From: JBHFEI01 sp041928815 | Lineage (GTDB): Bacteria; Pseudomonadota; Alphaproteobacteria; Rhizobiales; Rhizobiaceae | DNA: 64,000 bases | Assembly (NCBI RefSeq): GCF_041928815.1 | Contig: NZ_JBHFEI010000002.1 | Span: forward strand, 124,001-188,000 | Reading direction: 5' to 3' | Shown: in pieces, positions 60,460 through 64,000 of the stretch | Layout of the letters: each line of letters begins with the position of its first letter | How positions within the stretch are numbered: the first letter of the stretch is position 1 | The notes under the pieces: model-generated | Told to the model about the DNA's origin: nothing | Database searches by the model: none | The model's input: the letters and a program-made list of their open reading frames with translations, nothing else | Made by a program: the position numbers and the translations under genes

Positions 60460-61017
60460 TTGCAAAACACGATTTTCAGCCTTGGCCATTCTTCGCACTC
60501 ATGGGACCATTTCCGGTCGTTGATCGAGGCTCCCAACATCGGCGTCGTGCTGGATGTCCGCTCCAGCCCTCGGTCGCGCTTGCATTACTTCAACAAGCCG
60601 GAGCTGCGCTATCGACTGAATTCCATCGGGATCAGCTACCTGCATCTGGGCGACCAACTCGGGGGCCGTCCAGCCAGTGGTGTCGCCGACTACGAGGCGA
60701 TGGCAACGACGGCTCTTTTCCTCGACGGAATTGCCAAGGTGCTGGAGATCGCTGGCAGGTGCCGCCCGGCCCTCATGTGCGCGGAGCATGAACCTCTCGA
60801 ATGCCACCGCTGCCTGCTCGTTGCCCGCCACCTGGTCGAACGTCACGGTGCGCACGTCGCCCATATCCAGCGGGATGGCCAGATCGAGCCCCACGAAGAC
60901 ACGGAAGATAGATTGTTGGCGAAGTGGGGTGGCGGTGGCGATCTCTTCCGTACTCGTGCCGAACGCCTCAGTGCGGCGTATCGTCTGCAAGCCCGCAAGC
61001 TGGGAGTGGGCAAATGA
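60460..61017 (+). CDS. DUF488 family protein
   Basis: A 185-aa DUF488 protein: FSLGHSSHSWDHFRSLIE, VLDVRSSPRSRLHYFNKPELRYRL, YLHLGDQLGGRP, and CAEHEPLECHRCLLVARHL. Function of the family is unknown, but it is often on mobile DNA. The start is TTG with an almost ideal TAAGGAGGT 7 nt upstream. The stop overlaps the integrase ATG (ATGA). Confidence 0.82.
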   Translation: MQNTIFSLGHSSHSWDHFRSLIEAPNIGVVLDVRSSPRSRLHYFNKPELRYRLNSIGISYLHLGDQLGGRPASGVADYEAMATTALFLDGIAKVLEIAGRCRPALMCAEHEPLECHRCLLVARHLVERHGAHVAHIQRDGQIEPHEDTEDRLLAKWGGGGDLFRTRAERLSAAYRLQARKLGVGK

Positions 61018-62165
61018 AATCCGACCGTTTCACACCAGTCTTCTCAAAAGATGATGTCGCAGTCCCGGCAGACACTTACGGCGGCAGCCGCCGCGTAGCA
61101 TGTCATGATGGGGAAGACCGAGACGGCGAAATCGCCCGTTCCGTAAAATCCGACATGATGGCTTCATCAGATGGAAAGACGGGCGGCGATAAAATTGCAA
61201 TTAATTGCACAGCCCGGCGCATAGATGAACTTTGTGCAATTAATTGCAATTTCGTGGGCCAGCCTTTCCAAGGGCTTTCCACGCCTGTTCACGATCTCCT
61301 CTCCTATTCTATCGCTCCGGCAACAAAACGCGCCTATGCTGCCGATCTGGCAGTCTATGCAGCGTCTGGGCGGCAAATCCCTTCCTCCCCGCAGGATGTT
61401 GCTGAATACCTCGCCGAGAAGGCCGGTATCTACGCGGTCGCCACATTACGGCGGCATCTCGCCGCGATCTCCAAGGCTCACCGTGCAATCGGCGCTCGTG
61501 ACCCGGTAAAGTCCGAGTTGGTCAAATCCACCATCCGAGGCATCAGGCGGACATTCGGTGTCGCCCAGCGGCAAGCAAAGGCGCTGTTGCGCGACGATCT
61601 GTTCGCGGCCCTCGACAAGCTCGGCGACCGACCGAAGGATGTCCGGGACCGGGCGCTGCTCCTGCTCGGCTTCGCCACCGCCATGCGCCGATCAGAGCTT
61701 GCCGCGCTCGATGTGGCCGACGTGGAATTCGTCGCCAAGGGAGTGATCGTCACCATCCGCCGCTCGAAAACCGATCAGGAAGCGCAAGGACGCACCATCG
61801 CGGTTCCGTTCGGTCGAACCCGTCACTGCCCCGTGACTGCCCTGAAGGACTGGTTGGTGCTGGCCGGGCGCGACGAAGGGCCGATCTTCTCCTTCATCGA
61901 CAAGCATGGAAATCTCAGCAGTTGGCGAATTTCCGGCGAGGGCGTGAACTATGTCGTCAAGACCCGTATCGCGGCGGCAGGATATGATCCCACCCTGTTC
62001 TCGGGCCATTCGCTGCGAGCGGGCTTTGCGACCTCGGCGGCGCAAGCTGGGGCATCGACCTACAAAATCCGACAGGTGACGGGCCATCGATCCGAGGCCA
62101 GCCTTGCACGTTATATCAGGGACGCCGACCTGTTCGCCGACAATGCTGCCGCCCGAGTGCTATAG
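61014..62165 (+). CDS. tyrosine recombinase/integrase of the island
   Basis: A 383-aa phage-type integrase. A SAM-like core-binding domain (SYSIAPATKRAYAADLAVYAASG, about residues 97-185) is followed by the catalytic domain with Arg225 (TAMRRSEL), His332-x-x-Arg335 (GHSLRAGF), His358 (TGHRSEAS) and Tyr367 (ARYIRD). It would catalyse integration at the tRNA-Val site nearby. The first 80 residues match nothing and overlie two palindromes, so a later start (for example GTG 61254) is possible. Confidence 0.88.
   Translation: MKSDRFTPVFSKDDVAVPADTYGGSRRVACHDGEDRDGEIARSVKSDMMASSDGKTGGDKIAINCTARRIDELCAINCNFVGQPFQGLSTPVHDLLSYSIAPATKRAYAADLAVYAASGRQIPSSPQDVAEYLAEKAGIYAVATLRRHLAAISKAHRAIGARDPVKSELVKSTIRGIRRTFGVAQRQAKALLRDDLFAALDKLGDRPKDVRDRALLLLGFATAMRRSELAALDVADVEFVAKGVIVTIRRSKTDQEAQGRTIAVPFGRTRHCPVTALKDWLVLAGRDEGPIFSFIDKHGNLSSWRISGEGVNYVVKTRIAAAGYDPTLFSGHSLRAGFATSAAQAGASTYKIRQVTGHRSEASLARYIRDADLFADNAAARVL
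61192..61252. repeat. paired palindromes inside the integrase 5' region
   Basis: AAATTGCAATTAATTGCAC (61192-61210) and its exact complement (61234-61252) form a 19-bp inverted repeat with a 23-nt loop. Each arm itself contains the 14-bp palindrome TGCAATTAATTGCA (61196-61209 and 61235-61248). Two identical palindromic sites 39 bp apart suggest cooperative binding by a dimeric regulator or recombination accessory factor. Confidence 0.75.
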
Positions 62166-62170
62166 TCCTG

Positions 62171-62506
62171 TCATTTGCCGCGCCGACTGAGCGCCCTGAT
62201 TTGCTCAATCGCCAGTTCCAGATCAGCATCGGACAGGCCCCGCGCAATCGACTGGAGCTCTTCGAGAAGCTGCGCTTTTCGTCTGGAGAGGCCCGCTTCC
62301 TCGAAATCGAACAGGCTCTTGAGGGGAATGTCGAGAGCCTGACATAGCAGCTCAATGGTGGTGAAGTTCGGCAGGCTTTTGCCACGCTCAAGGTTGGACA
62401 AGGCATCGACCGAACGCCCCATACGTGCGGCCAGTTCGTCCTGGGTCAGCTTCTTCTCTTTACGGATTGCCTTGAGCCGGAGGCCCAACCTCGTCTTGGT
62501 GTCCAT
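62171..62506 (-). CDS. XRE-family helix-turn-helix repressor
   Basis: A 111-aa protein with a Cro/CI-type domain: GLRLKAIRKEKKLTQDELAARMGRSVDALSNLERGKSLPNFTTIELLCQAL (about residues 8-58), then a helical tail rich in Leu and Glu suited for dimerisation. It converges on the integrase (5-nt gap). A perfect inverted repeat at its start implies autorepression; it may also control the island genes. Confidence 0.85.
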   Translation of the reverse strand: MDTKTRLGLRLKAIRKEKKLTQDELAARMGRSVDALSNLERGKSLPNFTTIELLCQALDIPLKSLFDFEEAGLSRRKAQLLEELQSIARGLSDADLELAIEQIRALSRRGK

Positions 62507-62507
62507 A

Positions 62508-62529
62508 GACCCGTAGTGAAATACGGGTC
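62508..62529 (-). promoter_or_regulatory. operator of the XRE repressor
   Basis: GACCCGTA (62508-62515) and TACGGGTC (62522-62529), separated by GTGAAA, begin 1 bp upstream of the xre ATG. The position would block translation start or transcription when bound. Confidence 0.6.
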
Positions 62530-62630
62530 GAAAGCTGCAAACCGACCTTAATGCGAAAGCAAATATAAACTCGGATAGTTGTACGGTTTTTGCTGAGAAA
62601 ACCGATTAAACCATTTGCGAGACGATTACG

Positions 62631-63221
62631 ATGAAACTGATTGCAGCAGCCCTGCTGGCGACGGCCACGATGATCGGCGCGGCGCAGGCATCCGAGACCG
62701 AGCAGTTGGAAAACTGCTGGAGCAAAGCGGCGACGTCCTACCTCGACCGCGTGGGCGTGTCCGAACAGAACCTGAAGGAAGCGACCCAGAGCGCAGACGC
62801 TGCTTGCTGGACCGAGATACTGAAGGCCGGTCAGGAAGGCCGTGAAATGCGTGAATACATGGAGGTCCAGCTCTACAACGCCAACAAGGTGGACAAGCCG
62901 CAGCCGAAGATCGAGAAGGTATCGGGCTTCACGCCAAAGGTCGGCTACAACCTGTACAATGCCCGCACCGGTTTCCTGTGCCGTTTCCCGTCCGACGTGG
63001 AGAACGCTCGCGGGCTACTGGATACGAACCGCGCTCACCTGATCGAGCAGATCGGTGGCTGCGTCGTGATTGACAGGCCCATCGAGGTCGAGCAGATCAA
63101 AACGCTCTACTCGGCTATCGAAGTCCGGTACGTGAACGCCAATGGCAAGATGATCACTGCCTTCACCAGCCACCGCACCTTCCGCACCAAGCGGGGCTGG
63201 AATGCTATCGGTATTGAGTGA
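62631..63221 (+). CDS. secreted protein of unknown function, island-borne
   Basis: A 196-aa protein with signal peptide MKLIAAALLATATMIGAAQA-S. Four Cys in the mature part (ENCWSK, AACWTE, FLCRFP, GGCVVI) suggest two periplasmic disulfides. The C-terminal half is beta-rich (SAIEVRYVNANGKMITAFTSHRTFRTKRGW). Not recognised. It is divergent from the XRE gene. Confidence 0.65.
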   Translation: MKLIAAALLATATMIGAAQASETEQLENCWSKAATSYLDRVGVSEQNLKEATQSADAACWTEILKAGQEGREMREYMEVQLYNANKVDKPQPKIEKVSGFTPKVGYNLYNARTGFLCRFPSDVENARGLLDTNRAHLIEQIGGCVVIDRPIEVEQIKTLYSAIEVRYVNANGKMITAFTSHRTFRTKRGWNAIGIE

Positions 63222-63344
63222 CGTGTATCGTTATGGCGAGGTAATTGCAGTCAGTCTCAGCGGGTATAATTCCCTATTAACGGGTGCTAACGGCAAGGTT
63301 GCAGTCGGCGCGACAGGCTTCAAAACAGGCGAAAGAGAGACGTG

Positions 63345-63920
63345 ATGGCATTGATGAAATGGCTTTTGGTATTGGCGTTCGCGTTCATGGCCGACCCTAC
63401 CCTTGCCCAGCAAAATCAGCGCGAGGACCAGCAACGCACCTGCGAAGCGGTCCTTGGAGACCGGCCTGTGGCTGCGGAATGCCGGAAGATTTTCGCCAAG
63501 GACGCCGACTGCTGCATTCAGTATGATGTCGAGCGCCTCGCGAAACTCTGTGTGAAGATGTCCAGCATCGAGAGCGCCCTGACCTGCTTTTCTGAAATCC
63601 ATGAAACCGGCTTTCGAAAGAGCGAACTTCTTCCGGAGAACGAACCCGGCCTTGCTGACCAGTATGCGCAGCAATGGAAAAAGAACGTGATGAGCGTGTG
63701 CGTGAAGGAGACGACAAAAACTGCGGCGCTGGATTGCGCCGTCCTTCAGAAGAGCGGCACCAAGTTCGTTTTCGGGCAGAAGAACGAGGAGATTGCGCGC
63801 CAGGCTACCGTAGCCGATCCCATCATGCAGTTCTGCAGACAGGCGTTTGGCGACTATTGGGAAGGTGTCGAGCAATGCGTGAAAGACCAGAGCGCGGCCA
63901 AAAAGCGCCTGGGGCTGTAG
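63345..63920 (+). CDS. secreted Cys-rich protein of unknown function, island-borne
   Basis: A 191-aa protein with signal peptide MALMKWLLVLAFAFMADPTLA-Q and a Cys-rich mature part (RTCEAVL, AECRKIF, DCCIQY, KLCVKM, LTCFSEI, SVCVKE, LDCAVL, FCRQAF, EQCVKD). The even Cys spacing along amphipathic helices suggests a disulfide-stabilised helical protein. ATG 63345 has GAGAGA 5 nt upstream; GTG 63342 and ATG 63354 are alternatives. No family recognised. Confidence 0.6.
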   Translation: MALMKWLLVLAFAFMADPTLAQQNQREDQQRTCEAVLGDRPVAAECRKIFAKDADCCIQYDVERLAKLCVKMSSIESALTCFSEIHETGFRKSELLPENEPGLADQYAQQWKKNVMSVCVKETTKTAALDCAVLQKSGTKFVFGQKNEEIARQATVADPIMQFCRQAFGDYWEGVEQCVKDQSAAKKRLGL

Positions 63921-63985
63921 GATCGTCGATGACTGCACTGCATAGCGGCGACGACCAATGCCAGTGCGGTCAAAATGAATTTCAT
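63854..63985 (-). CDS. possible small signal-peptide-bearing protein
   Basis: A 43-aa frame: MKFILTALALVVAAMQCSHR then a basic tail. GGGAG lies 7 nt before the ATG. The first half looks like an export signal. Its 3' half is antisense to the end of the preceding gene, and the real gene could be a shorter or frameshifted one, so this is tentative. Confidence 0.25.
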   Translation of the reverse strand: MKFILTALALVVAAMQCSHRRSYSPRRFLAALWSFTHCSTPSQ

Positions 63986-64000
63986 GTTGCGGCTCCCTTC

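Overview
The window looks like a chromosome segment of a Rhizobiaceae-type alphaproteobacterium. It is GC-rich throughout (until about 59.1 kb). It carries the PhyR-NepR-EcfG general stress response locus with its GGAAC-N16/17-CGTT promoters, the rhizobial SmoEFGK-MtlK polyol operon, a ThuA-family trehalose/disaccharide locus, TGA-N9-TCA (RirA/IRO-type) iron boxes and a cuckoo/alpha-r14-type sRNA. I do not assign a species.

Layout. 0-0.8 kb: truncated PreT-like flavoprotein. 0.9-10.8 kb: SorC-type regulator and a polyol operon (binding protein, two permeases, ATPase, mannitol 2-dehydrogenase, HAD phosphatase, FGGY pentulose kinase). 10.8-16.8 kb: general stress response: a GsrN-like sRNA with its own EcfG promoter, two HWE-type histidine kinases, phyR, nepR, ecfG, and a DUF883/membrane-protein pair with another EcfG promoter. 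16.8-19.5 kb: TonB and DUF2325 genes, each unit preceded by an IRO-like box. 19.5-27.5 kb: a frameshifted VOC gene, truncated haemoglobin, a TetR-SMR efflux pair, thuA with a GFO/IDH/MocA gene and LacI regulator, a lipoprotein hydrolase and an M19 dipeptidase. About 27.5 kb: a three-hairpin sRNA with anti-Shine-Dalgarno loops.

28-52.6 kb is a large catabolic region. It holds glycerate 2-kinase, a CUT2 sugar ABC transporter, a glyoxalase, a GlcD-type FAD dehydrogenase, two FadR-type GntR regulators, an SDR, a FAH-family hydrolase, all four nickel-pincer genes (larA, larB, larC, larE), a beta-hydroxyacid dehydrogenase, a HAAT (liv-type) transporter, two aldo/keto reductases and an amidohydrolase/lactonase. 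The enzymes read as a non-phosphorylative L-fucose-like route (sugar, lactone, acid, 2-keto-3-deoxy acid, diketo acid, then pyruvate plus L-lactate). LarA could racemise the L-lactate and the FAD enzyme could oxidise the D-form. The sugar-acid dehydratase is not in the window. Near-identical TTGTCGTACAA operators lie upstream of both transporter operons and a degenerate copy lies before the FAD dehydrogenase, which suggests a single GntR regulon.

52.6-58.3 kb holds DUF1398, MarR, an RTX metalloprotease, a LysR/SBF-transporter pair and an ATP-grasp-like protein. From 58.3 to 59.0 kb the sequence is decayed. At 59032-59076 lies a 45-nt 3' fragment of tRNA-Val(GAC), read on the minus strand. It is best explained as the att duplicate marking one end of an integrated island. 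To its right the DNA becomes visibly more AT-rich, with a winged-helix protein, DUF488, a tyrosine recombinase, an XRE repressor and secreted proteins of unknown function; the other end lies outside the window.
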